A stretch of 64,000 bases of DNA from an uncultured Draconibacterium sp. (GTDB lineage Bacteria > Bacteroidota > Bacteroidia > Bacteroidales > Prolixibacteraceae): NCBI RefSeq assembly GCF_963677575.1, contig NZ_OY782038.1, positions 3,785,501 through 3,849,500 of the forward strand, written 5' to 3'. Numbering within the stretch: the stretch's first letter is position 1; every line of letters begins with the position of its first letter. Shown here one piece after another: positions 18,423 through 26,692 of this stretch. The notes beneath the pieces were generated by a model. That model was not told the origin of the DNA and made no database searches. It worked only from the letters and a program-made list of their open reading frames with translations. A program made the translations under genes and the position numbers.

Positions 18423-18546
18423 AATGGTAGCTTGCGGATTACCCTGTTACTTTCCGTACCTTCGGCCCTGTGAAATTTTGGTGAATTGGAATAAGGGCAA
18501 CGCCCGGCATGGTGTAGCATTGTCCGTGTGGGCGATGATTGTGTGT
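18423..18546 (+). repeat. Diverged direct repeat, copy B
   Basis: Same-orientation partner of 15815-15940, about 2.6 kb away. The two copies bracket the two lipoprotein genes and the HMA-like gene. Confidence 0.6.
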
Positions 18547-18558
18547 CACAAATTAAAA

Positions 18559-18592
18559 CATAAAAAAATCCGACCTAAAAAAGACCGGATTT
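18559..18592 (-). terminator. Terminator of the DEAD-box helicase gene
   Basis: On the minus strand AAATCCG and CGGATTT pair around a T-rich loop and run into seven T, about 50 bp past the stop codon. Confidence 0.65.
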
Positions 18593-18641
18593 CCTAATTC
18601 TTAAAGCTAGTAGCTTGAAACTTGCGTCATGCAACTAAAAA

Positions 18642-20321
18642 CTACTTCTTTTTATTCGCTATCTCAATATTTACTTTCTGGCCTCTAAAACGGGCATTCT
18701 TAAAAGCTTTCACCAGTTCCTTTTCGTAGTTCGAATCGATTTCGAAGAACGAGAAACCTTTTAGCACTTCAATGCTGCCGATATCGATACTTTTTCCCGG
18801 AGTGTTCTGGTTAATCAAATCGATGATTGCACGTTTGTTAACGCCGCTTTTTTTCCCCAGGCTAAAGAAGAAACGCGACATATTTCCGTTGCCTCTACGT
18901 CCGCGTCCACGGTCACTACGCTCACGGTTCCCACGCTCACGTCCACGTCCGCGGTCGCCACGTTCTTTGCGCATCGATTCTTTTTCGCGGGCCTCGTCAA
19001 CGTTAATATCCTTGGCGTTTTCGTAGTATTGTAAAAAGCGGTTGAACTCTACCGATACAAAGTGCTTGATCAGCTCTTCGCGTTCAAGCCAAGCCAGCTT
19101 TTTGTAAATAACCGGCATAAATTCAGCAATATTCTCGTCATTCACTTCCACTTTCTCCACCCGGTCGATGAGGTTAAAAAGTTGCTTTTCGCAAATTTCT
19201 TTCCCTTGTGGAACCGGAACTTTAATGAATTTCTTACCCACTTTCTTCTCTACATCGCGCAGTTTTCCTTTTTCGCGCATGTGGATCAGGGTAATAGAAA
19301 TACCTTTTTTCCCTGCACGGCCTGTTCTTCCACTTCTGTGAATGTACACTTCTGGGTCGTCGGGCAGGTTGTAGTTAATAACGTGTGTCAGTTCGTTCAC
19401 ATCCAAACCGCGTGCAGCCACATCGGTAGCCACCAGCATTTGTAGGTGTTTGCTACGGAAACGCGACATAACATGGTCGCGCTGTGCCTGCGACAGGTCG
19501 CCGTGTAATGCATCGGCATTGTATCCGTCCTGCATCAGTTTATCGGCCACATCCTTCGTTTCAGCACGTGTACGGCAGAAAATAATTCCGTAGATATTCG
19601 GGTTCATATCGGCTACACGTTTCAGGGCAATATAACGGTCGCGGGCGTGCACCAGGTAATAGTTGTGCTCTACATTTTCGGCAGCAGTGTTACGTTTTCC
19701 CACCGAAATCTCGTGTGGATCGGCCATGTATGTATTGGCAATTCGTACAATCTCTTTTGGCATAGTAGCCGAAAACAGTAAAGTTTGTTTTTCTACCGGC
19801 GTATCTTTCAAAATGGCATCAAGGTCGTCCTTAAATCCCATCGAAAGCATTTCGTCAGCTTCGTCGAGTACCACCCACTGTATATCGTGTACTTTTAGTT
19901 TGTTTCTCTTAATCAGATCGAGTGTACGACCCGGCGTTCCCACCACAATCTGGGCGCCTTTCTCAAGGTCTTTAATCTGTTTTCTGATGTCGGAACCGCC
20001 ATATAAAGTGGCAATTTTTGCTCCGTTAATGTTTTTCGAGAAATTCTCGAGGTCTTTTGCAATTTGCAAAGCCAGTTCGCGCGTTGGACTTAAAATTAAG
20101 GCCTGTGGTACTTTTACCGAACTGTCGAACTGCTGAACAATGGGTAACCCAAATGCCGCTGTTTTTCCCGTTCCTGTTTGTGCCAAGGCAACCATATCCT
20201 GGTCGCTTTCCAGTAAAAACGGAATCGTTTTTTCCTGAACCGGCGTGGGATTCTCAAAACCAAGCTCCTGGATCGCACCAAGGATTTCGGCTTTTAACCC
20301 CATTGTTTCAAATAAACTCAT
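18642..20321 (-). CDS. DEAD-box ATP-dependent RNA helicase with DbpA-type RNA-binding domain
   Basis: A 559-residue RNA helicase, likely for ribosome assembly, RNA decay or cold adaptation. It has the full motif set: Q-motif FENPTPVQEKTIP, motif I AQTGTGKTAAFG, Ia PTRELALQ, II VVLDEADEML, III LFSATMP, V ATDVAARGLDV, VI HRSGRTGRAG. Then comes an Arg/Gly-rich linker (about 445-480, RGDRGRGRERGNRERSDRGR) and a C-terminal DbpA-like RRM (SRFFFSLGKKSGVNKRAIIDLINQ). Such helicases are called CshA/DeaD/DbpA interchangeably in Bacteroidota, so I give no symbol. It is monocistronic, with its own promoter and terminator. Confidence 0.95.
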   Translation of the reverse strand: MSLFETMGLKAEILGAIQELGFENPTPVQEKTIPFLLESDQDMVALAQTGTGKTAAFGLPIVQQFDSSVKVPQALILSPTRELALQIAKDLENFSKNINGAKIATLYGGSDIRKQIKDLEKGAQIVVGTPGRTLDLIKRNKLKVHDIQWVVLDEADEMLSMGFKDDLDAILKDTPVEKQTLLFSATMPKEIVRIANTYMADPHEISVGKRNTAAENVEHNYYLVHARDRYIALKRVADMNPNIYGIIFCRTRAETKDVADKLMQDGYNADALHGDLSQAQRDHVMSRFRSKHLQMLVATDVAARGLDVNELTHVINYNLPDDPEVYIHRSGRTGRAGKKGISITLIHMREKGKLRDVEKKVGKKFIKVPVPQGKEICEKQLFNLIDRVEKVEVNDENIAEFMPVIYKKLAWLEREELIKHFVSVEFNRFLQYYENAKDINVDEAREKESMRKERGDRGRGRERGNRERSDRGRGRRGNGNMSRFFFSLGKKSGVNKRAIIDLINQNTPGKSIDIGSIEVLKGFSFFEIDSNYEKELVKAFKNARFRGQKVNIEIANKKK

Positions 20322-20343
20322 ATACTATTTTTTAAAGTGGCCG

Positions 20344-20351
20344 CAAAGGTA
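20344..20351 (-). promoter_or_regulatory. -7 element for the helicase gene
   Basis: TACCTTTG on the minus strand, an exact TAnnTTTG, 22 bp upstream of the ATG at 20321. No TTG at the expected -33 position. Confidence 0.6.
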
Positions 20352-20501
20352 TTCTTTTTATTTGTATTTCAGAGGTTTATGCTGTCTTGTTTCATAAATT
20401 TAACTTTGGGAGTTTGGTTTGTGTTCTATCGAATTGATTTGCCAATGTTTGACAATCACCATTTTTAACACCGAATTCGCCTAAAATTCTTTCCAAACAC
20501 T

Positions 20502-20509
20502 TACTTTTG
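20502..20509 (+). promoter_or_regulatory. -7 element for the outer membrane protein gene
   Basis: TACTTTTG, an exact TAnnTTTG, about 30 bp upstream of the ATG. The -33 region is weak (TTCG). Confidence 0.5.
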
Positions 20510-20540
20510 TTAGTGTTCATATGTAAATCAGTAGTTAGAT

Positions 20541-21362
20541 ATGAAGCACAGAAAACCCATGAAAAGAATAGTTCAGATTCAGCTCCTCTTATTCCTGTTT
20601 CTTTGTTTTTCCGGTTTGGAAGTCAAAGCACAGGAAAACGACAGCATTGTTCCGTTAGAAAATCCAAAGCGTTTTTTACGAAAAATCGATCTCTCAGAAT
20701 TTACCCACAACGGATTGAAATTGTGGCAAGACGACTTTTCGGGGCATTGGGTAGGCATCGATTTTGGTTTTAATATGCTGCTCGATGAGGATTACTCTGG
20801 TTATCAATCGGAGTTTATGGATAACGATGTTTTTCGGTCGAATTCGGCATATTTCAATTTTTTGCAACAAAGTATCGGCTTGCAGAAAAACAGGAATACG
20901 ATCGGCCTGGTTACCGGGATGGGGCTGCAATTACAGAGCTACCGATTAGATGATAATACCACAATTGTAAAAGGTAACGATGGAGTGATTTCGCCGGAAT
21001 ACCTGTATTTTAACGATAACCAGAAATCGAAACTGGCGATTGAGATGATTACGCTGCCCTTGCTTCTCGAATTTCAGATTCCTATAAACCACTACGATAA
21101 CCGCTTGTTTTTTTCGGCAGGAGTGGTGGGCAGTTTGAGGTTGAGCAGTCACACCAAAATAAAGTACAAAGAAGAAAAGAAACAGAAACTAAAAGTGGTG
21201 GACGATTTTTCGATGCACCGTTTTCGATACTCGGTAATGGTGCGAACCGGCTACCGCTGGTTTAATGTGTTTGCCAGCTACGATCTGGTGCCGCTGTTTA
21301 AAACCGATAAAGGGCCGGAGCTTACGCCATTTACTTTTGGTATCACTTTATTTCAATTATAA
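20541..21362 (+). CDS. Outer membrane beta-barrel protein (PorT-like family)
   Basis: A 273-residue predicted outer membrane protein. The signal peptide runs to about residue 30 (RIVQIQLLLFLFLCFSGLEVKAQ); an internal ATG (MKRIVQ, 20559) is an alternative start with a tidier signal. The mature part has alternating-residue beta strands (SGHWVGIDFGFNMLL, NTIGLVTGMGLQLQSYRL, LPLLLEFQIPINHYDNRLFFSAGVVGSLRLSS, RFRYSVMVRTGYRWFNVFASYDLVPLF, LTPFTFGITLFQL) and ends in an aromatic-rich strand. It matches the general PorT/OMP_b-brl pattern, with function unknown. The creatininase-like gene follows after 22 bp and is likely co-transcribed. Confidence 0.8.
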   Translation: MKHRKPMKRIVQIQLLLFLFLCFSGLEVKAQENDSIVPLENPKRFLRKIDLSEFTHNGLKLWQDDFSGHWVGIDFGFNMLLDEDYSGYQSEFMDNDVFRSNSAYFNFLQQSIGLQKNRNTIGLVTGMGLQLQSYRLDDNTTIVKGNDGVISPEYLYFNDNQKSKLAIEMITLPLLLEFQIPINHYDNRLFFSAGVVGSLRLSSHTKIKYKEEKKQKLKVVDDFSMHRFRYSVMVRTGYRWFNVFASYDLVPLFKTDKGPELTPFTFGITLFQL

Positions 21363-21384
21363 ACAACAAACTAAACCTAACAGA

Positions 21385-22155
21385 ATGAATGCTAAACCTT
21401 ATGTGTTGGAACATACCAACTGGAAACAGGTAAAAAATCAAAAATACGATGTGGCCATTTTGCCGTGGGGAGCAACCGAACCACACAACTATCATTTACC
21501 GTACGGAACCGATTCGCTGGAGACAGCAAAAATCGCCGAGAAGGCAGCGGGCAAAGCCTGGGAAAAAGGTGCAAAAGTAATGGTGCTCCCGGTAATTCCA
21601 CTTGGCGCACAAAACATGGGGCAGATTGATATGCCCTTTTGTTTACATACCAAGCCATCTACCCAGCTGATTATTCTGAAAGACCTGTTAACTGCCTTAA
21701 GCGGGCAGGGCATAAAAAAACTGGTGCTGATGAATGGCCATGGCGGAAATGATTTTAAGCCGCTGGTGCGCGAGTTGCAACCTCAGTTCCCGGATGTGTT
21801 TATTTCGCTGGTAGAGTGGTTTCGAATGCTTGATCAGGAGGATTTTTTTGAGGAAGCCGGCGACCATGCCAACGAAATGGAAACAAGTATAATCATGCAC
21901 TTCTTCCCGGATTTGGTAAGGCCGCTTGATGAAGCCGGTAACGGAGATGCAAAATCTTTCAAATTGGAAAGCCTCAAAAACAAAACGGCCTGGGCACCAC
22001 GCCAATGGGATAAAGTTTCGGCCGATACCGGTGTTGGAAATCCGAAAAAAGCCACTGCCGAAAAAGGTAAAAAGTTTGTGGATGATGTGACCACACAAAT
22101 CGCTGATTATTTTGTGGAGTTGGCAGCTTGCAACTTGGGTGATATGTACGAATGA
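21385..22155 (+). CDS. Creatininase family protein (metal-dependent amidohydrolase)
   Basis: A 256-residue member of the creatininase/FAPy-deformylase family. Metal-ligand motifs are visible: ILPWGATEPHNYHLPYGTDS (Glu and His plus Asp, matching E-x-HG-x-HLP-x-x-TD), LMNGHGGND (the NGHGGN motif), and the late GDHANEMETSI (HAGExETS-like). The start MNAKPYVLEHTNWKQ at 21385 is chosen because the longer frame overlaps the upstream gene and adds non-conserved residues. Substrates vary widely in this family (creatinine, formamidopyrimidines, mycofactocin precursor), so the reaction is open. It lies between an OMP gene and dipeptidase E. Confidence 0.88.
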   Translation: MNAKPYVLEHTNWKQVKNQKYDVAILPWGATEPHNYHLPYGTDSLETAKIAEKAAGKAWEKGAKVMVLPVIPLGAQNMGQIDMPFCLHTKPSTQLIILKDLLTALSGQGIKKLVLMNGHGGNDFKPLVRELQPQFPDVFISLVEWFRMLDQEDFFEEAGDHANEMETSIIMHFFPDLVRPLDEAGNGDAKSFKLESLKNKTAWAPRQWDKVSADTGVGNPKKATAEKGKKFVDDVTTQIADYFVELAACNLGDMYE

Positions 22156-22239
22156 AAATTCCTGAAAAACCGGTAATTATCATTGGAAAAATCCATAAGA
22201 TTTCAGTTCTTTCGATCATAAATTAATTGGTCAAGAGAA

Positions 22240-22947
22240 ATGAAGCTATTACTGATAAGCAATTCAACAATGCCGGGCGAAGCTTACCTGGATTACCCGA
22301 AAAACGAGATAAAGAAATTCCTGGGCGACAAACCGGTAACAGCGGTTTTTATTCCGTATGCAGCCGTTACATTTTCGTTTGATATCTACTGTGAAAAAGT
22401 GGAAGAGCGATTCGCCGAGCTGGGGCATCACATTAAAGGTATCCATACGTTTAAAAACCCGATAAAAGCAATTGAAGAAGCCGAAGCAATTATTGTTGGC
22501 GGGGGAAACACCTGGCAGCTGGTTCGAATGATGCACGATCAGAAGTTAATGAATCCGATCCGAGAGCGTGTGTACAATGGTGTTCCGTATATTGGTTGGA
22601 GTGCCGGATCGAACGTGGCCTGTCCAACATTGCGAACTACGAATGATATGCCGATAATCGATCCGCTGGGATTTGATTGTATAAATATGGTGCCATTTCA
22701 AATCAACCCGCACTACCTCGATGCCAATCCTGAAGGACACGGCGGTGAAACACGTGAGCAGCGAATTTCTGAATTCCTTGAGATTAATCCGAAATGCTAC
22801 GTGGCTGGTTTACGCGAAGGAACCATGTTTAAATTGGAAGAAGATAAATTGGAGCTGATCGGTGACAGAAGCTGCCGTATCTTTAAAAAAGGACAAGAGC
22901 CTTACGAGTTAAAAGCCGGCGACGATTTTAGCTTTTTACTGCCGTAA
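22240..22947 (+). CDS. pepE: Dipeptidase E (peptidase S51, alpha-aspartyl dipeptidase)
   Basis: A 235-residue cytosolic serine dipeptidase that splits N-terminal Asp dipeptides. The S51 signature is complete: AIIVGGGNTWQLV, the nucleophile elbow YIGWSAGSNVACPT with Ser121 (Ser120 in the enteric enzyme), TTNDMPIIDP, and INPHYLDANPEGHGGETREQRISEF with the catalytic His/Glu. Length is the family norm. It is 84 bp downstream of the creatininase-like gene and ends in a strong terminator. Confidence 0.95.
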   Translation: MKLLLISNSTMPGEAYLDYPKNEIKKFLGDKPVTAVFIPYAAVTFSFDIYCEKVEERFAELGHHIKGIHTFKNPIKAIEEAEAIIVGGGNTWQLVRMMHDQKLMNPIRERVYNGVPYIGWSAGSNVACPTLRTTNDMPIIDPLGFDCINMVPFQINPHYLDANPEGHGGETREQRISEFLEINPKCYVAGLREGTMFKLEEDKLELIGDRSCRIFKKGQEPYELKAGDDFSFLLP

Positions 22948-22969
22948 ATTGAAACACAATATAAAGCAG

Positions 22970-22995
22970 CCGGATAAATTTTATCCGGTTTTTTT
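22970..22995 (+). terminator. Terminator of pepE
   Basis: A perfect 8-bp stem CCGGATAA / TTATCCGG with an ATT loop, followed by seven T. Confidence 0.85.
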
Positions 22996-23041
22996 GTTCT
23001 TGTACTTAACATTAAATCGGGCAACATCTCGGCTTGGATGC

Positions 23042-23073
23042 TTGTTAGTCCCAAAAACTATTACTTACCTTTG
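23042..23073 (+). promoter_or_regulatory. Promoter of the AspT-family transporter gene
   Basis: TTG (23042-23044), 21-nt spacer, TACCTTTG (23066-23073). It places transcription start near 23080, so the GTG at 23073 cannot be the start codon and the ATG at 23091 is correct. Confidence 0.8.
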
Positions 23074-23090
23074 TGCCAAACTTAGCACAA

Positions 23091-24677
23091 ATGGAACTAA
23101 TAGAAAATAGCTATTTTGCCCTGTTTGTAATTATTGCATTAGGCTTTATTGTTGGTCGAATCAAGGTTTTTGGGCTGTCGCTCGATGTGTCGGCCGTAAT
23201 TTTTGTGGCCCTTGTTTTTGGTCACTTTGGCATTGTGGTTCCAAAAGATTTCCAGTACCTCGGATTGGTACTGTTTATTTTTACTATAGGAATTCAGGCA
23301 GGTCCCAGTTTCTTCGAATCGTTTAAAAAAGAAGGTCGACAACTCGCCGGATTTGCATCTTTGTTGATTGTGCTGGCCTCCGTTATCACTGTTATTATTA
23401 TCACTGTTTTTAAAGTTGATCCGAACATTGCTGTTGGTTTATTAACCGGTTCGTTAACCAGTACGCCGGGTCTGGCCGCGGCCATCGATTATACCGGCTC
23501 GCCACTGGCATCTATCGGTTATGGTGTTGGCTATCCCTTTGGTGTTATTGGAGTGATTCTGTTCATTCGTTTCCTGCCAAAAATATTAGGTACTTCCGTT
23601 GCTAAAGCTGAAGAAGAGCATCTATCTGTTTTGAAAGATGAGTTCCCTGAAGTAGTTAAGCGCAATTTTGTGGTTGAAAACGAAAATGTTGTTGGAAAAA
23701 CGATAGGAGAGTTGCGCATCCGGTTTATGACCAAAGCAGTAGTTTCGCGTGTGGTGCACGATGGTGTGGCAGTAACGCCAACCCCTAAAACGTTATTGCA
23801 GAAAGGCGACCTGATAAAAGCTGTTGGAACCGAAGAGGCGCTAAAAAATGTGGAGTTATTAATCGGCCCGCAAACGGATCAGGAAATTTCAATTGATGCG
23901 AAATATGATGTGCGATCGGTATTGGTGACCAATAAAGAGGTGGTTAATAAAACCATCGGACAAATTAATTTATTACACACTTATGGTGCAACCATCACCC
24001 GTATTCGCAGGGCCGGTATTAATATTGTTCCAAGTCCGGGCTCGAAACTGCATTTTGGCGATAAGCTGGTAATTGCCAGTAGTCGTGCCAACATGGATAT
24101 GGTATCAAAAATATTTGGTAACGACCAAAAACGTTTGTCCGACACGGATATTTTGCCGGTAGCTCTTGGAATTATTCTTGGAGTGTTGGTAGGGAAAATC
24201 AGTATTGCCATGGGAACTTTTGCTTTTAGTCTTGGTTTAACCGGAGGTGTGCTTATAGTAGCATTGGTGCTTAGCCGTATTGGGAAAACCGGCCCAATTT
24301 TATGGACTATGACAGGAGCTGCCAACCAGCTGGTACGTCAGTTTGGTTTATTGCTTTTTCTTGCAGCAGTTGGTACAGGTGCCGGGCAAAAAATTGTGGA
24401 AACATTCAATCAATATGGAATTGAACTGTTTCTATACGGCGGTGCCATTACCATTTTTCCAATGATTGTTGCAGGAATCCTGGGCAAGTATTTCTTTAAG
24501 ATGAACATTCTAACACTGTTGGGAGCTATCAGCGGAAGTATGACAAGTACTCCTGGGCTGGCAGCAGCCGACTCGATGACCGACACCAATGCACACTCCA
24601 TAGCTTATGCAACGGTTTACCCTGTGGCAATGGTATTGCTGATTGTTTGTGTTCAGCTAATTACAATGTTTTTCTGA
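23091..24677 (+). CDS. AspT/YidE/YbjL-family transporter with two TrkA-C domains
   Basis: A 528-residue inner membrane protein of the aspartate:alanine exchanger family. Two homologous membrane halves (about 5-165 and 370-528) each carry the family repeat ending in the conserved GSLTSTPGLAAAIDY and GSMTSTPGLAAADSM motifs, and flank two cytoplasmic TrkA-C (RCK_C) domains (VVENENVVGKTIGELRIRFMTKAVVSRVVHDG and VLVTNKEVVNKTIGQINLLHTYGATITRIRR). The substrate is probably a dicarboxylate or amino acid, but is not deducible. The start is set by the promoter ending at 23073. Its stop codon lies one base from that of the convergent thioredoxin gene, with no terminator between. Confidence 0.92.
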   Translation: MELIENSYFALFVIIALGFIVGRIKVFGLSLDVSAVIFVALVFGHFGIVVPKDFQYLGLVLFIFTIGIQAGPSFFESFKKEGRQLAGFASLLIVLASVITVIIITVFKVDPNIAVGLLTGSLTSTPGLAAAIDYTGSPLASIGYGVGYPFGVIGVILFIRFLPKILGTSVAKAEEEHLSVLKDEFPEVVKRNFVVENENVVGKTIGELRIRFMTKAVVSRVVHDGVAVTPTPKTLLQKGDLIKAVGTEEALKNVELLIGPQTDQEISIDAKYDVRSVLVTNKEVVNKTIGQINLLHTYGATITRIRRAGINIVPSPGSKLHFGDKLVIASSRANMDMVSKIFGNDQKRLSDTDILPVALGIILGVLVGKISIAMGTFAFSLGLTGGVLIVALVLSRIGKTGPILWTMTGAANQLVRQFGLLLFLAAVGTGAGQKIVETFNQYGIELFLYGGAITIFPMIVAGILGKYFFKMNILTLLGAISGSMTSTPGLAAADSMTDTNAHSIAYATVYPVAMVLLIVCVQLITMFF

Positions 24678-24678
24678 T

Positions 24679-25170
24679 TTATTTTTCGTACGAAGCCGGA
24701 TCCAAAGCAGTTGGCGACCAGTTTCTCAGAAAATGTAAGATTTTGTTTTTGTCGTAACTTTTATCCTTTTCTAAAAAGGCTGAGTTTTGCGTGTGAATAC
24801 GTTTACCCGACGCATCGAGAATAACAAAAACAGGAAAGCCAAAACGTTGCGGAAATTCAAGTTCGGATAACAGTTCTTCCTGTCGGTTATTTTGGTCGTA
24901 ATTTACTTTTACCACTTCAAAGTTGTCTTCCATAAACGAACTGAGCTCTTCATTATCGTGAACAAAATTGTGGAATTTAATGCACCACGGGCACCAGTTT
25001 CCACCAATTTGTAAGAATACATGTTTGTTTGAATTTTGAGCTGCTTCGATAGCTTCAGCAATATCTTTTTTTGCATCAGCAGTAGTATCGTAAATCTTTT
25101 GCTCCTGTGCGTTTAGTAACACTGGCAGAATCATTACAAGGCTAAATACTATTGTTTTAATATATTTCAT
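24679..25170 (-). CDS. Exported thioredoxin-like protein
   Basis: A 163-residue periplasmic thiol-disulfide protein. A signal peptide (MKYIKTIVFSLVMILPVLLNAQ) precedes a DUF255/thioredoxin_7-like fold with active site GGNWCPWCIKFH (Cys60, Cys63) and the cis-Pro region RFGFPVFVILDASGKRIHTQ. The CPWC dipeptide and WCxxC context resemble DsbD-gamma or thiol reductase domains. It starts 4 bp after the GH32 gene and must be co-transcribed with it, though a functional link to fructan use is not obvious. Confidence 0.88.
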   Translation of the reverse strand: MKYIKTIVFSLVMILPVLLNAQEQKIYDTTADAKKDIAEAIEAAQNSNKHVFLQIGGNWCPWCIKFHNFVHDNEELSSFMEDNFEVVKVNYDQNNRQEELLSELEFPQRFGFPVFVILDASGKRIHTQNSAFLEKDKSYDKNKILHFLRNWSPTALDPASYEK

Positions 25171-25174
25171 GCGA

Positions 25175-26623
25175 TTATTTTTCCCAGATCGAATTCATTT
25201 CGTAAACATCAATTTTGTCAATTCCCAACTCGCCGCCATTGGTGAAGAGTATAACGTCGGTTGCTTTTTCGGTTGGGGTGAAACAGTTACTAATCACTTT
25301 TTTTCCGTCGTTGGCAAAGATTTCAATAGAGGAGCGATCGAGCAATATTTCGAGTTTAATTTTATTGTCGACAGGCGGCAGTGGAACGGTGCAGCCAAGT
25401 ACGGTTAATGTTTCCCGTTTTACATTGTACAGAATTTCTGTTCCGGCCGACTTGTTATCGTTACGAAGCATAAAACCAAAGTTATCGGTGGTTTTCAGGT
25501 CGAACTCGCCAATAATATGCAGGCAATCGCCCGATACCTTTTTTAGTTTATTGTCGTTAAGTCCCGGAAGCACGTTTTTGTCTTCCCATGCGTAGTGTTT
25601 GCCATGCAATTTCTCAATCTCTGAAACCGGTTTTCGTATGAGTTGATAACCATAATCGAATTTTGTAACCGACAATTCGCACGGAAACGACATTTGTCCG
25701 TTAAATGGCATATCCGGGAATTCTCCGCCCCGCATCCAGGCAATTTGTATTACACGACCATCCGACTCCGGAATATTACTCCAGGTTTGTGTGGCGTAGT
25801 AATTTTTACCCCAGTCGCTTTTAATCTTTGCGGTTTCAGGGGTAAAGGTTTTATCATCGAAACTACCAATAATATAGCTGCCATCGCCATCAAAAAGTAC
25901 CCATTTGGTCTCATCGGGTCTATTGGTAACTTTGAATTTTACCAGGTCGGGGCATTCGAAAAAACTTGCAATGTGGCTTTGCCATTCCCAGTCAACCAAG
26001 TTGGTAGAAGTGTAAAATGAAACACCTTTTGAACCTTCTTCTTTACTCGCCTTACGATAAAGTGCCATTATCCATTTCCCGCTTTCTTCGTGCCAAAAAA
26101 CTTTCGGGTCGCGTGCATCGTCATTTTCATCGTAAGGAATTATCGGATTTCGTTCATACTTTTCCCACGTTCTTCCTTTATCGGTGCTGTAGGCAATACG
26201 TTGTCCGCAATGCTGGCTGGTATAAAATGCAATCAGCGTTTTGTTACTGTCGCTTTGTTTCCCGAGCAGGTTGTTTTCATCAACAATTGCCGATCCTGAA
26301 TACGCAGTGCACCTTTCTTTGTCGGTAGAGCCTTCGTCGGGATAAAGAGCAATCGGAAGTTGCTGCCAATGAAGCAGGTCGGTGCTTACAGTGTGTCCCC
26401 AGTGCATATATCCCCATTCGTTTCCGTTTGGGTTATATTGGTAAAACATATGGTATTCATTGTCATAATAAACCAGCCCGTTAGGATCGTTATGCCAGTT
26501 CTTTTCCGGCGTAAAATGGAATTGTGGCCGGTAAAGTTCGTCGTAAAGTTTTTGCTCCTTTTTTTGTGCCGGAAGACTAATTAGCAGAGCAATAGAGAGT
26601 AAGGCTGTTGATAAAAAGTTCAT
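25175..26623 (-). CDS. GH32 fructanase (levanase/inulinase/invertase-like)
   Basis: A 482-residue secreted glycoside hydrolase that releases fructose from fructans or sucrose. A signal peptide (FLSTALLSIALLISLPAQ) is followed by the five-bladed propeller with the GH32 sites: WHNDPNGLVYYDNEYHMFYQYNP (nucleophile D46), DDARDPKVFWHEE (RDP, transition-state stabiliser D172) and FFECPDLV (acid/base E223). The C-terminal beta-sandwich ends with LEILLDRSSIEIFANDG, the standard GH32C ending. WHNDPNG in place of WMNDPNG is a common variant. There is no lipobox, so it may be periplasmic. There is no Sus pair beside it. Confidence 0.94.
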   Translation of the reverse strand: MNFLSTALLSIALLISLPAQKKEQKLYDELYRPQFHFTPEKNWHNDPNGLVYYDNEYHMFYQYNPNGNEWGYMHWGHTVSTDLLHWQQLPIALYPDEGSTDKERCTAYSGSAIVDENNLLGKQSDSNKTLIAFYTSQHCGQRIAYSTDKGRTWEKYERNPIIPYDENDDARDPKVFWHEESGKWIMALYRKASKEEGSKGVSFYTSTNLVDWEWQSHIASFFECPDLVKFKVTNRPDETKWVLFDGDGSYIIGSFDDKTFTPETAKIKSDWGKNYYATQTWSNIPESDGRVIQIAWMRGGEFPDMPFNGQMSFPCELSVTKFDYGYQLIRKPVSEIEKLHGKHYAWEDKNVLPGLNDNKLKKVSGDCLHIIGEFDLKTTDNFGFMLRNDNKSAGTEILYNVKRETLTVLGCTVPLPPVDNKIKLEILLDRSSIEIFANDGKKVISNCFTPTEKATDVILFTNGGELGIDKIDVYEMNSIWEK

Positions 26624-26692
26624 AAATAAACCAATCTTAAATTTTGTTACTGAGCTAAACTTATGAAAAAAAATTTGGTTTAATTAAATTAA

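Larger units (their letters stand above)
18204..18641. other. Intergenic region with repeat copy B
   Basis: 438 bp between convergent genes. It holds repeat copy B (18423-18546) and the helicase terminator. No coding signal otherwise. Confidence 0.4.

Noticed and set aside
15815..18546. Integron attC sites suspected for the direct repeats
   Set aside because: No matching GTTRRRY / RYYYAAC core pair at the ends, and no integrase gene nearby.
18772..20136. Several long open frames antisense to the DEAD-box helicase
   Set aside because: Shadow frames with Arg/Pro-rich or low-complexity products and no family features.
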